Assembly (NCBI GenBank): GCA_028823075.1
Contig: JAPKCE010000013.1
Span: 1-15,267 of the forward strand
Reading direction: 5' to 3'
DNA: 15,267 bases
DNA from: Myxococcota bacterium
Lineage (GTDB): Bacteria; Myxococcota; UBA4151
The notes under the pieces were generated by a model, which was not told the DNA's origin, searched no databases, and saw only the letters and a list, made by a program, of their open reading frames with translations. Both the position numbers and the translations under genes were made by a program. Position 1 is the stretch's first letter, and each line of letters begins with the position of its first letter. Below are positions 7,091 to 13,939 of the stretch, one piece after another.

Positions 7091-7165
7091 ATGGTCATCA
7101 TTCGTGTGATACTTGTGCTCGGCATCGCCGCTGTCATCATCTCAACCTACGTCGGACGCCTATAA
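7091..7165 (+). CDS. Possible 24-residue single-pass membrane microprotein
   Basis: I do not recognise a family. The frame runs from ATG 7091 to TAA 7163-7165. Apart from Arg5 and a short polar end (Ser-Thr-Tyr, then Gly-Arg-Leu), the peptide consists of Val, Ile, Leu, Ala and Gly, enough for one membrane-spanning helix of about 17-20 residues. AGGAGG is placed four bases upstream. The frame ends just before the oppositely directed tRNA terminator hairpin and starts 97 bp from the divergent tadA ATG, so it fills its gap neatly. Small hydrophobic proteins of this size are known as regulators of membrane complexes or as toxins of type I systems, but no antitoxin RNA can be shown here. It may also be a chance frame; nothing beyond the ribosome site and composition supports it. 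Confidence 0.5.
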   Translation: MVIIRVILVLGIAAVIISTYVGRL

Positions 7166-7206
7166 GCTGAAAAAATAACAAGGCAGCCGATTTCTCGACT
7201 GCCTTG
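7166..7206 (-). terminator. Rho-independent terminator of the minus-strand tRNA pair
   Basis: CAAGGCAG (7179-7186) pairs with CTGCCTTG (7199-7206); inside it CGA/TCG pair around a TTTC loop. On the minus strand the hairpin is followed by TTATTTTTTC (7178-7169). The stem begins within the CCA end of tRNA-Arg(ACG) (7205-7207), so the terminator starts at the mature tRNA end. On the plus strand no T-run follows. Confidence 0.85.
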
Positions 7207-7281
7207 GCGCGGGAGGAGGGATTCGAACCCCCGGCCAACAGGTTCGTAGCCTGCTACTCTATCCAGCTGAGCTACACCCGC
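7205..7281 (-). tRNA. tRNA-Arg(ACG)
   Basis: A 77-nt tRNA whose anticodon ACG (plus-strand 7245-7247) becomes ICG after TadA action, reading CGU, CGC and CGA. Acceptor GCGGGTG pairs with CTCCCGC except for a T-T mismatch at the sixth pair. The D-stem GCTC/GAGT, anticodon stem GCAGG/CCTGT with loop CTACGAA, and T-arm GGGGG/CCCTC with loop TTCGAAT are all regular. The discriminator is G and CCA is encoded. It follows tRNA-Ser(GCU) by 60 nt on the same strand and is the last gene before the terminator. Confidence 0.95.
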
Positions 7282-7341
7282 ATTTCGGCTGGTCTCCTAA
7301 TGAGTGCCAACCGCTATGTCAACGCTGGTGAACCGTCCTCC

Positions 7342-7431
7342 TGGCGGAGAAGGAGGGATTCGAACCCTCGGTAGAGTTACCCCTACGACGATTTAGCAAA
7401 CCGTTCCCTTCGGCCTCTCGGGCACCTCTCC
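7342..7431 (-). tRNA. tRNA-Ser(GCU)
   Basis: A 90-nt class II tRNA reading AGC and AGU. Acceptor GGAGAGG pairs with CTTCTCC (one G-T pair). The anticodon stem ACGGT/ATCGT holds loop TTGCTAA with anticodon GCT (plus-strand 7395-7397). A long variable arm, T-arm GAGGG/CCCTC with loop TTCGAAT, discriminator G and encoded CCA complete it. Its 5' part is nearly identical to tRNA-Ser(GGA) at 6361, in opposite orientation. Confidence 0.95.
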
Positions 7432-7461
7432 ATAGGGACGAATTCACCAGTTGCGCAGCCC

Positions 7462-7488
7462 ACTATGAAGGCCGCCGCTGAGCGTCAA
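7462..7488 (-). promoter_or_regulatory. Candidate promoter of the tRNA-Ser(GCU)/tRNA-Arg(ACG) pair
   Basis: On the minus strand TTGACG (7488-7483) is followed after 15 nt by CATAGT (7467-7462), or after 17 nt by the weaker TAGTGG. This lies about 31 bp before the tRNA 5' end, a usual distance. Spacing of 15 is short and the -10 is imperfect. Read-through from the lipoprotein gene is the alternative. Confidence 0.35.
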
Positions 7489-7501
7489 CTACGAACTGGC
7501 T

Positions 7502-9130
7502 CTAATTGCAGCCGTCAGCGCTATAAGCAAAGCGGTAAGCCATGGGAAAACTCGACAAGTTTGGCTCGGAAGTCCCTGCGCGCAGATAATAAAGTCCCAA
7601 CGGAACGCTCTGCTCAATGGCAGTTTCGAGCCCGAAATTTGCTGTTCTCGAGAGCTCGACTCCCTCGCTGTCGAGAATGGCCATGGCCAGGCCCTGCCCT
7701 CCTTGAAGTAAGGCCAAGCAGACATTGGCCTCACCCCAGAAGGGGCCAAAGTAATCAACATCCCCTCGATATTGCAGGCCTGCCTCGTATTGTCCGAGTT
7801 GATCATCAAGCCCGAACGCTGTGCTCAAGCGATTACCCGAAGGGTCGGCGAGCTCGGAGGTCATAATCATTAAACGGTAGTCATGAGCAGCGCCGCTAAT
7901 CTCAAGCACGACGTCCCCGTCGGCGCCGTCGTGACGGTAAAACGCACCTTGCGCATGTTGCCAGACAAAAGCTTCATCATCGACGCGACGGCCTTGTAAA
8001 ACGCCGTTGCCCTCGTAGACGATTTGGTAAACCCGACCATCCTGAGCGCCAAACGCGAACCAATCGCTACCTTCCTCTTCGAGCGAGCCGTTGATGACCT
8101 GGCCGCTTCCAGCGACGATGGGTGTCGCCTCTTCGGGGCGGTCGCCATGGTCGTCATCGCTGAGCAGACGCAGATGCAGTTGTCCGCTAACCAAACGTTT
8201 GTAGCGATGGTCCAGCCGAATCAGATAATCACCCGGAACCACGCCATGCCGAGCGCGCCCATAATAGCGACGACCATCGTTGCCGCCGAGCGATGCGATG
8301 CGCATCGAGATGTCACCGGCGCTTTCGCCGGCACGCTGCAACGAGGCGCTGGCCAATAAAGCACCAGCGTTTTCGACGCGCAGCAAAAATACATCGGTGT
8401 CTTCTCGGGTTTCGAGAACAAAATCTTGGTCACCAACCTGCGCTAGGCTCGCTTCAATTTCACCATCGGCATGATCGTCGACGCGGGTAGGCAGCGCCGT
8501 GATGCGATAGCTAATGGGCAATTCATCGGCATCATTAAGGCTCAGTAACACGACGGCCCCTGGCTCAACATCGAGGCTGATGATGCGCCAAAACCTGCCA
8601 TCTTCCTGCACCCCATCACGAGGCAAACTGCGCGCCACACGTTCAAGTTCCGGCGCTATAAAAATAGAGATGTTCGGCAGTAAGGGCGGGGTCTCGCCCT
8701 CGCCTCGAGTGACGTCGGGACCCGAATCACCGATGAGCTCAACGAGCAGGGCTTCAACGCCGCCTTCGCTCGGTAACTCAAGCACAAACCAATCGGTTTC
8801 ATCGCCACCGTCACGGTTTAAACTCCCCTCAACCGCCACGCCCCGTGCCAAAGCCATGGCGCCGCCAAGACAATCTCCGTCATCACAGGTTTGTTGGGGC
8901 AAACAGAACTCCCCGAGCGCCCGTGCATCCTCGTCACAAGAGCAAAGCGCCACCCCATCCACAGCAGAACATTGAGTTTTCAATGCTTCAAGGCAGGGGG
9001 TTTCAACACAAGGGTCGAGCGGCGGCGCAGAGGCATCGAGAATGACTCCGGCATCTACCGGGGGCAAGCCCTGCGGAGCCTCAAGCAAACTACAACCAGC
9101 CAAAACGACGATTAAAGCAAAGCGCTGCAT
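7502..9130 (-). CDS. Large lipoprotein with EGF-like cysteine cluster and PPC-like repeats, function unknown
   Basis: A 542-residue predicted lipoprotein, probably outer-membrane anchored. The lipobox LAGC (10-13) follows a very short signal sequence; the next residue is Ser, not Asp, which argues against inner-membrane retention. After a Pro/Asp/Ala-rich linker come eight cysteines at 41, 46, 54, 63, 65, 76, 82 and 87, spaced like an EGF-type disulfide module. The rest is a series of beta-rich units with the pattern 'G-x-x-GSL, acidic stretch, D-WF/VF/YF', near 114, 245, 366 and 464. One is introduced by DDHGDRPEEATPI, typical of bacterial pre-peptidase C-terminal (PPC) domains. No protease or other catalytic domain is seen. 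The start is supported by GGAGG 5 nt upstream, inside the end of the biotin carrier gene; the two genes abut with no gap. Such proteins are common in Myxococcota-like genomes; why it is coupled to a carboxylase is unknown. Confidence 0.8.
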   Translation of the reverse strand: MQRFALIVVLAGCSLLEAPQGLPPVDAGVILDASAPPLDPCVETPCLEALKTQCSAVDGVALCSCDEDARALGEFCLPQQTCDDGDCLGGAMALARGVAVEGSLNRDGGDETDWFVLELPSEGGVEALLVELIGDSGPDVTRGEGETPPLLPNISIFIAPELERVARSLPRDGVQEDGRFWRIISLDVEPGAVVLLSLNDADELPISYRITALPTRVDDHADGEIEASLAQVGDQDFVLETREDTDVFLLRVENAGALLASASLQRAGESAGDISMRIASLGGNDGRRYYGRARHGVVPGDYLIRLDHRYKRLVSGQLHLRLLSDDDHGDRPEEATPIVAGSGQVINGSLEEEGSDWFAFGAQDGRVYQIVYEGNGVLQGRRVDDEAFVWQHAQGAFYRHDGADGDVVLEISGAAHDYRLMIMTSELADPSGNRLSTAFGLDDQLGQYEAGLQYRGDVDYFGPFWGEANVCLALLQGGQGLAMAILDSEGVELSRTANFGLETAIEQSVPLGLYYLRAGTSEPNLSSFPMAYRFAYSADGCN

Positions 9131-9673
9131 CTATTCCTCCAATGCCTCTATCGACACCAACAAAACCCCTTTATCCACATTTTCACCCTCACGAATATGA
9201 ATGGCTTCAACGCGTCCCCCGCCGACGGCGGCAAGTTCGTTTTCCATCTTCATCGCCTCGACCACCACTAAGCCTTGGCCAGCTTCAACACGATCGCCCA
9301 CCTCAACCAAGTAGCGCAAAACGCGGCCTGGCATCGGCGCATGCAAAGCACCGGCTGCGAGGGTATCCGCACTGCCGACAGCGTCCCGCATGCGCACCCG
9401 ACGCTGATCGAGCACATCGAGGTGATGCACACGACCCGCGAGCAAAACATTGACGCTGCCGTCAAAAGCATCACCCGAATCACCCGCCCATTCGACGACG
9501 CAGTCGTAAGAGGCGCGCCCGTCGATAAGCATATGCATCATGGCCCCAGGGAGACGACGCAAATCGAGTTGGTGGCTCTGCCCGTCTTGGGTGAGGCGCA
9601 AACAATCACCGTCTTGCTCGACATGGACTTCGCTGGTTTCACCGCTTGATAAGCGCACAACATAAGTTTTCAT
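9131..9673 (-). CDS. Biotin carboxyl carrier protein of an acyl-CoA carboxylase
   Basis: Carries the biotin that shuttles CO2 from the biotin carboxylase to the carboxyltransferase. The 180-residue chain ends in a biotinyl/lipoyl domain (about 108-178): APMPGRV, the beta turn VGDRVEAGQ, and the attachment motif EAMKMENEL with lysine 142. The first 100 residues resemble the linker/BT region that in propionyl-CoA carboxylase alpha chains joins the biotin carboxylase to the carrier. The ATG at 9673 overlaps the stop of the biotin carboxylase gene (ATGA) and begins the conserved MKTYVV strand; an upstream in-frame start at 9802 would lie deep in the preceding gene and is rejected. The stop is immediately followed by the lipoprotein start. 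The role is firm; the acyl-CoA substrate is inferred from the neighbours. Confidence 0.93.
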   Translation of the reverse strand: MKTYVVRLSSGETSEVHVEQDGDCLRLTQDGQSHQLDLRRLPGAMMHMLIDGRASYDCVVEWAGDSGDAFDGSVNVLLAGRVHHLDVLDQRRVRMRDAVGSADTLAAGALHAPMPGRVLRYLVEVGDRVEAGQGLVVVEAMKMENELAAVGGGRVEAIHIREGENVDKGVLLVSIEALEE

Positions 9674-11190
9674 GATCGGCTCCCGAGCAACGCATAACGG
9701 CGCCAAGCCGAAACCTCGGAGTTGCTGCTGGCGGGAGGACCTGCGACGGCCTGGGCCTCGAGCGCCTGATCGCGTAAAAAGGCATCGGCGACGGCCGCCC
9801 ATACGGCCAAGGGCTCAAACTCTTCATCAACCGGTGCGGTGCCGTCGATGACCGAGCCGACAAAGCTGGTATCGAAATCGCCGCTTTTAAATTCCTCGGT
9901 CGCCAAGGCACGTCTCAAAAAGCTGATGTTCGTTGTGAGGCCGACGACTCTATATTCGGCCAAGGCGCGGTCGAGACGAGCAATGGCGGTTGCGCGATCT
10001 GCCGCCCATACCGATAACTTCGAGATCATCGGGTCATAAAGCGGGGTGACTTCGGAGCCAGCATAAACGCCGGAGTCAACGCGCACATAAGGACCGGATG
10101 GAACGTGTAGATGCTCGATTGTTCCTGGAGCGGGCATAAAGCCTGCGGCCGGGTCCTCGGCGTAAATACGCGCTTCTACGCTATGCCCTTTGAAGCTCAA
10201 GTCGCCCTGCTCAAAAGCGAGTTTTTCGCCTTCAGCGATGCGAATTTGCCAGGCGACCAGATCCAATCCGGTGATCCATTCGGTTACCGGATGCTCAACC
10301 TGCAAGCGGGTGTTCATCTCAAGAAAGAAGAAGTTGCGCTGGGCATCGCAGAGAAACTCGACGGTTCCGGCGCCGACATAGTCAACGGCTTTGGCGGCTT
10401 GTACCGCCACCTCGCCCATGCGTCGACGCATCTCCTCATCGACAAAAGCGCTCGGCGCCTCTTCTATTATTTTTTGATGTCGCCGCTGAATGGAACATTC
10501 GCGCTCGAACAGGTGCACGCAATTACCAAAACTATCGGCGAGGATCTGAACTTCAATATGGCGCGGTTTGTCGAGAAAGCGCTCAAGATAAATGCGGTCG
10601 TCGCCAAAGCTGTTTCGGGCTTCGCTTTGAGCTGCAGCAAACGCAGCGGGTAGCGCCGCCGCGTCGGCGACTCGGCGCATCCCTTTACCGCCGCCGCCAG
10701 CGGCTGCTTTAACCATGATCGGATAGCCGATTTCGTCAGCTTCGATGAGCGCTTCGTCGGGGCCAGCGACCGGCCCCGCGCTGCCGGGAACCACCGGGAC
10801 ATTAGCCGCGGTCATCACATCGCGGGCGCGGGTTTTATGGCCCATCGCTTCCATCGCTTCCGGGCTAGGACCAACCAAGATGATGCCCTCGCTCAATAAG
10901 CGACGAGCAAACTCGGGGTTTTCGGATAAAAATCCGTAACCGGGATGAATGGCATTAGCGCCGGTGCTGTTGGCCGCGGCGATGATCTTATCGATGACCA
11001 AATAGCTTTCGGCCGAAGTATCGCCGCCCAAGGCCACCGCCTCGTCGGCGTAACGCACGTGCAGAGCCGCGCGATCGGGGTCGGAAAATACAGCGACCGT
11101 AGCGATATTAAGCTCGCGGCAACTGCGCATCACGCGCAGCGCGATCTCGCCCCGGTTGGCCACCAAAAGTTTCACGATAGGTCGACTCAT
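9670..11190 (-). CDS. Biotin carboxylase subunit of an acyl-CoA (propionyl-CoA type) carboxylase
   Basis: ATP-grasp enzyme that carboxylates biotin on the carrier protein with bicarbonate and ATP. All hallmarks of the family are seen in 506 residues: KLLVANRGEIALRV near the N-terminus, HPGYGFLSEN at 82-91, the glycine loop GGGGKGM at 165-171, ERECSIQRRHQK at 229-240 and EMNTRLQVEHPVTE at 291-304, whose Arg295 matches the catalytic arginine of Escherichia coli AccC. It is about 55 residues longer than AccC; the extra C-terminal segment, rich in Ala and ending in a WRRY stretch, resembles the continuation into the BT domain of PccA, but here the chain ends and the next gene resumes it. Both ends overlap neighbours by ATGA (11187-11190 and 9670-9673). 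I give no symbol because accC and pccA would both be defensible. Confidence 0.94.
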   Translation of the reverse strand: MSRPIVKLLVANRGEIALRVMRSCRELNIATVAVFSDPDRAALHVRYADEAVALGGDTSAESYLVIDKIIAAANSTGANAIHPGYGFLSENPEFARRLLSEGIILVGPSPEAMEAMGHKTRARDVMTAANVPVVPGSAGPVAGPDEALIEADEIGYPIMVKAAAGGGGKGMRRVADAAALPAAFAAAQSEARNSFGDDRIYLERFLDKPRHIEVQILADSFGNCVHLFERECSIQRRHQKIIEEAPSAFVDEEMRRRMGEVAVQAAKAVDYVGAGTVEFLCDAQRNFFFLEMNTRLQVEHPVTEWITGLDLVAWQIRIAEGEKLAFEQGDLSFKGHSVEARIYAEDPAAGFMPAPGTIEHLHVPSGPYVRVDSGVYAGSEVTPLYDPMISKLSVWAADRATAIARLDRALAEYRVVGLTTNISFLRRALATEEFKSGDFDTSFVGSVIDGTAPVDEEFEPLAVWAAVADAFLRDQALEAQAVAGPPASSNSEVSAWRRYALLGSRS

Positions 11191-12746
11191 AAGGGCAGGT
11201 TACCATGTTTTTTAGTGGGTAAGCTCTGACGCTTGTTAACCAGTACCGAAAAGGTATCGATGAGCCGCCGGCGCAGCTCTTCAGGGCGAATCACCGCGTC
11301 AATGTATCCGAGTTCGGCCGCCTTATAAGGGTTGGCGAAACGTTCGCGGTAGTCGGCGACCAACTCGGCTTTTCTCGCTTCGGCATCCTCGGCCTCAGCC
11401 AGTTCTCGGCGAAAGATGATATTGACCGCCCCTTCCGGCCCCATGACGGCGATCTCAGCACCGGGAAACGAAAAGTTGAAATCGGCACGCAGGTGTTTGG
11501 AGGCCATCACATCGTAGGCGCCGCCGTAAGCCTTTCGGGTGATCACGGTTACTTTCGGCACCGTCGCTTCGGCATAGGCGTAAAGCAGCTTAGCCCCATG
11601 GCGAATAATCCCACCGTGTTCTTGATCTTTTCCGGGCAAAAACCCGGGCACATCGACCAAGGTCAACAGTGGGATATTAAAGGCATCGCAACAACGTACA
11701 AAGCGCGCCGCTTTTACCGAGGCGTCGATATCTAAACAGCCAGCGAGCACCGCAGGCTGATTGGCGACAACCCCGACGCTGCGGCCATTCAAGCGAATGA
11801 AACCGACAACAATATTGGCAGCAAAGCGCTCGGCCACCTCGAAGAAGAAACGATCGTCAGCAGCCGCTCTAATCACCTCACGCATATCGTAGGGCACGTT
11901 CGTGTTCGTCGGGATGAGCTCGCGCAGGTCATCACAAAGGCGATCGGCGGGGTCGGAGCTAGCGATCACCGGAGCCTGTTCGGCGTTGTTGCTGGGAAGA
12001 TAGGCGATGAGCTCGCGGGCTATGCGCAGGGCATGCGCTTCGTCACTGGCGGCGAAATGAGCCACCCCTGAGATGACACTATGGGTGTCGGCGCCGCCGA
12101 GTTCTTCTTTACTCACCTCTTCGTGAAGCACGGTTTTGATCACATCGGGCCCGGTGATAAACATATGGCCAGTATTTTTGACCATCACCACAAAGTCGGT
12201 GATCGCCGGGCTGTACACGGCGCCGCCGGCACAAGGTCCGAGCACCACGGTGATCTGCGGCACCACCCCGCTGGCCAGGGTATTGCGCAAGAAAATATCA
12301 GCATAACCGGCTAGTGAATCGACGCCCTCTTGGATGCGCGCTCCACCCGAATCGGCCAAGCCGATAACCGGAGCTCCGACCTCCATGGCGCGATCCATCA
12401 CCTTGCATATTTTTTGTGCGTGAGCACCCGACAGCGACCCCCCAAACACCGTAAAGTCCTGGGCGTAAGCGAAAATAACGCGACCGTCGATTCGGCCGTA
12501 ACCCGTGACGACACCGTCGCCTAAAGGCTTGTTATTCTCGAGACCAAAATCGGAGCAACGATGGGTAACAAAAGCGTCCATCTCGACAAAGCTTCCAAGA
12601 TCAAAGAGCAGGTCGAGCCGCTCCCGCGCTGTGAGCTTCCCCGACTCATGCTGGCGCTGAATACGCGCCGCGCCGCCGCCTTCATTTACCGCATCTTCAC
12701 GCCTCTTAAGCTCAGCGAGTTGTGCCTCGCGACCGCTTTTTGTCAT
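11187..12746 (-). CDS. pccB: Acyl-CoA carboxylase carboxyltransferase subunit, propionyl-CoA type
   Basis: Transfers the carboxyl group from biotin to acyl-CoA, probably propionyl-CoA to methylmalonyl-CoA. The 519-residue chain has both crotonase-fold halves. The N half has LTARERLDLL at 38-47, SGGARIQEG at 133-141 and GPCAGGAVYSPA at 170-181. The C half has VDVPGFLPG at 364-372, ITRKAYGGAYDVM at 402-414 and VMGPEGAVNI at 434-443. The Asp in AYDVM (D412) aligns with the aspartate that in Streptomyces coelicolor PccB favours propionyl-CoA, so I infer that substrate. A short Lys-rich C-terminus ends the chain. The start has AGGGG 8 nt or so upstream. It is the first gene of the four-gene minus-strand operon, divergent from the kdsD-type gene. 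Confidence 0.93.
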   Translation of the reverse strand: MTKSGREAQLAELKRREDAVNEGGGAARIQRQHESGKLTARERLDLLFDLGSFVEMDAFVTHRCSDFGLENNKPLGDGVVTGYGRIDGRVIFAYAQDFTVFGGSLSGAHAQKICKVMDRAMEVGAPVIGLADSGGARIQEGVDSLAGYADIFLRNTLASGVVPQITVVLGPCAGGAVYSPAITDFVVMVKNTGHMFITGPDVIKTVLHEEVSKEELGGADTHSVISGVAHFAASDEAHALRIARELIAYLPSNNAEQAPVIASSDPADRLCDDLRELIPTNTNVPYDMREVIRAAADDRFFFEVAERFAANIVVGFIRLNGRSVGVVANQPAVLAGCLDIDASVKAARFVRCCDAFNIPLLTLVDVPGFLPGKDQEHGGIIRHGAKLLYAYAEATVPKVTVITRKAYGGAYDVMASKHLRADFNFSFPGAEIAVMGPEGAVNIIFRRELAEAEDAEARKAELVADYRERFANPYKAAELGYIDAVIRPEELRRRLIDTFSVLVNKRQSLPTKKHGNLPL

Positions 12747-12762
12747 GCTCTTGCCCCTAAGT

Positions 12763-12791
12763 TTTTCCGATTTGGTCTATGCCAGTATATT
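12763..12791. promoter_or_regulatory. Candidate overlapping divergent promoters
   Basis: In the 77-bp spacer between the carboxylase operon and the kdsD-type gene, TATATT (12786-12791, plus) and TATACT (12789-12784, minus) are both five-of-six matches to a -10 box and overlap. The -35 regions are weak: TTTTCC at 12763 on the plus strand and GGAACT upstream on the minus strand. If real, the two promoters would compete. Confidence 0.35.
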
Positions 12792-12823
12792 GAGGCAGGA
12801 AAGAAGAGTTCCTAAGGACGACC

Positions 12824-13786
12824 ATGAACGTTTATCTGACCACGGCTCGCCAAGTTCTACGCCTCGAAGGTGAGGCGCTGTTGCGCCTTGAAAAAAGCAT
12901 CGGCGAGGAGGTTGGCCGAGCGATTGAAAAAATCGTCCAGTGTCGAGGCCGCGTGGTGGTTACGGGCATGGGGAAAGCCGGACTTGTGGGGCGAAAAATT
13001 GCCGCCACCCTGGCGTCGACCGGTATGCCCAGCTTTTTCCTTCACCCGGCCGAAGCAGCGCATGGCGACTTAGGCCAAGTCACGGCCGATGATCTGGTCA
13101 TCGCGTTGTCGAATTCGGGAAGCACGGCCGAGGTCGTGCGTTTGTTGCCTTCTTTTAAAGCGGCCGGATTGTCGATGATCGCGCTGACAGCGCGCAATGA
13201 CTCACCGCTGGGACGCGCCGCCTGCGTCTGCATCGAATTAGGTGAACTCGACGAAGCCTGCCCCATCGGCCTGGCGCCGACGACCTCGAGCACGGTCATG
13301 CTGGCCCTCGGCGATGCGCTGGCGATGGCTGCGGCCCAGGCCAAAGGCACCAGCAAAGAGGATTTTGCGCGCGTTCACCCGGGGGGTAATTTAGGGCGCT
13401 CCTTACTGCCCATTTCCCAACTGATGCGCCAAGGTGAAGAGCTTCCAACCTTGCAACTTCCGGCAACCCTGCGCCACGCGGTGGATGTGATGGGCAGCAC
13501 CAAAGGCCGGCCAGGTTGCGCGCTGATCATCGATGCAGACGGCTTACTGCTCGGTCTCTTCACCGACGGTGACCTGCGCCGCTTAGTGGCAAAGGAGCGC
13601 GCTGACCTGCAGCGCCCCATCGCCGAATTAATGACAAAAAACCCTCTGTCGCTGGCACCAGAGGACCGACTGCTCGATGCTGAAACGGTGCTCGTGACGC
13701 GCTCCATCGATCAGGCGCCGGTCGTCGACTCTAAGGGCAAGCTTGTTGGCTTGATCGATATTCAAGACCTCTCCGGACGGGGCTGA
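12824..13786 (+). CDS. kdsD: D-arabinose-5-phosphate isomerase (KdsD/KpsF family)
   Basis: Interconverts D-ribulose-5-phosphate and D-arabinose-5-phosphate, the first step toward Kdo, the inner sugar of lipopolysaccharide. The 320 residues form a SIS sugar-isomerase domain (about 38-170) and two CBS domains (about 199-258 and 266-318). Family motifs are GMGKAGLVGRKIAATLASTG, FLHPAEAAHGDLG, SNSGSTAEV, and HPGGNLGRSLL at 185-195. The active-site residues known from Escherichia coli KdsD (K59, E111, E152, H193) appear at K51, E103, E144 and H185, a constant shift of eight. AAGGA lies 5 nt before the ATG. It stands alone here, not beside kdsA, kdsB or kdsC. Capsule-type KpsF paralogues have the same architecture; the lone housekeeping setting favours KdsD. 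Confidence 0.92.
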   Translation: MNVYLTTARQVLRLEGEALLRLEKSIGEEVGRAIEKIVQCRGRVVVTGMGKAGLVGRKIAATLASTGMPSFFLHPAEAAHGDLGQVTADDLVIALSNSGSTAEVVRLLPSFKAAGLSMIALTARNDSPLGRAACVCIELGELDEACPIGLAPTTSSTVMLALGDALAMAAAQAKGTSKEDFARVHPGGNLGRSLLPISQLMRQGEELPTLQLPATLRHAVDVMGSTKGRPGCALIIDADGLLLGLFTDGDLRRLVAKERADLQRPIAELMTKNPLSLAPEDRLLDAETVLVTRSIDQAPVVDSKGKLVGLIDIQDLSGRG

Positions 13787-13806
13787 AACTCGTTTTTAGT
13801 GCCCCT

Positions 13807-13821
13807 TGCGCGCTGCGCGCA
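13807..13821. repeat. GC-rich near-perfect palindrome after the kdsD-type gene
   Basis: TGCGCGC (13807-13813), one T, then GCGCGCA (13815-13821). A hairpin is possible but no T-run follows on either side, so it is not a standard rho-independent terminator. The rest of the 153-bp spacer to the next gene has only a TATAGAT (13890-13896) that could be a -10 box without a matching -35. Confidence 0.5.
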
Positions 13822-13939
13822 GTTAAAGCGTAGCGCGAGACGGCCAGCGCAACACTGCATAGCCATAACAGATTGAAGTTTCGCTTTTTTATAGATGGCA
13901 CAAAGCCTGCGTTACCCATCGTTAGTTGGGAGAAACGCC

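Noticed and set aside
9674..9802. N-terminal extension of the biotin carrier protein
   Set aside because: It would overlap the preceding biotin carboxylase gene by over 100 bp and adds Arg/Gly-rich sequence unlike the family; ATG 9673 has the usual ATGA coupling.
10111..10653. Plus-strand open frame of 180 codons opposite the biotin carboxylase gene
   Set aside because: It lies wholly antisense to a gene with every family motif intact, shows no recognisable domain and has no ribosome site. It is a by-product of codon bias.
13787..13939. A rho-independent terminator after the kdsD-type gene
   Set aside because: The palindrome at 13807-13821 has no adjoining T-run, and the T6 run at 13885-13890 has no stable stem directly before it.
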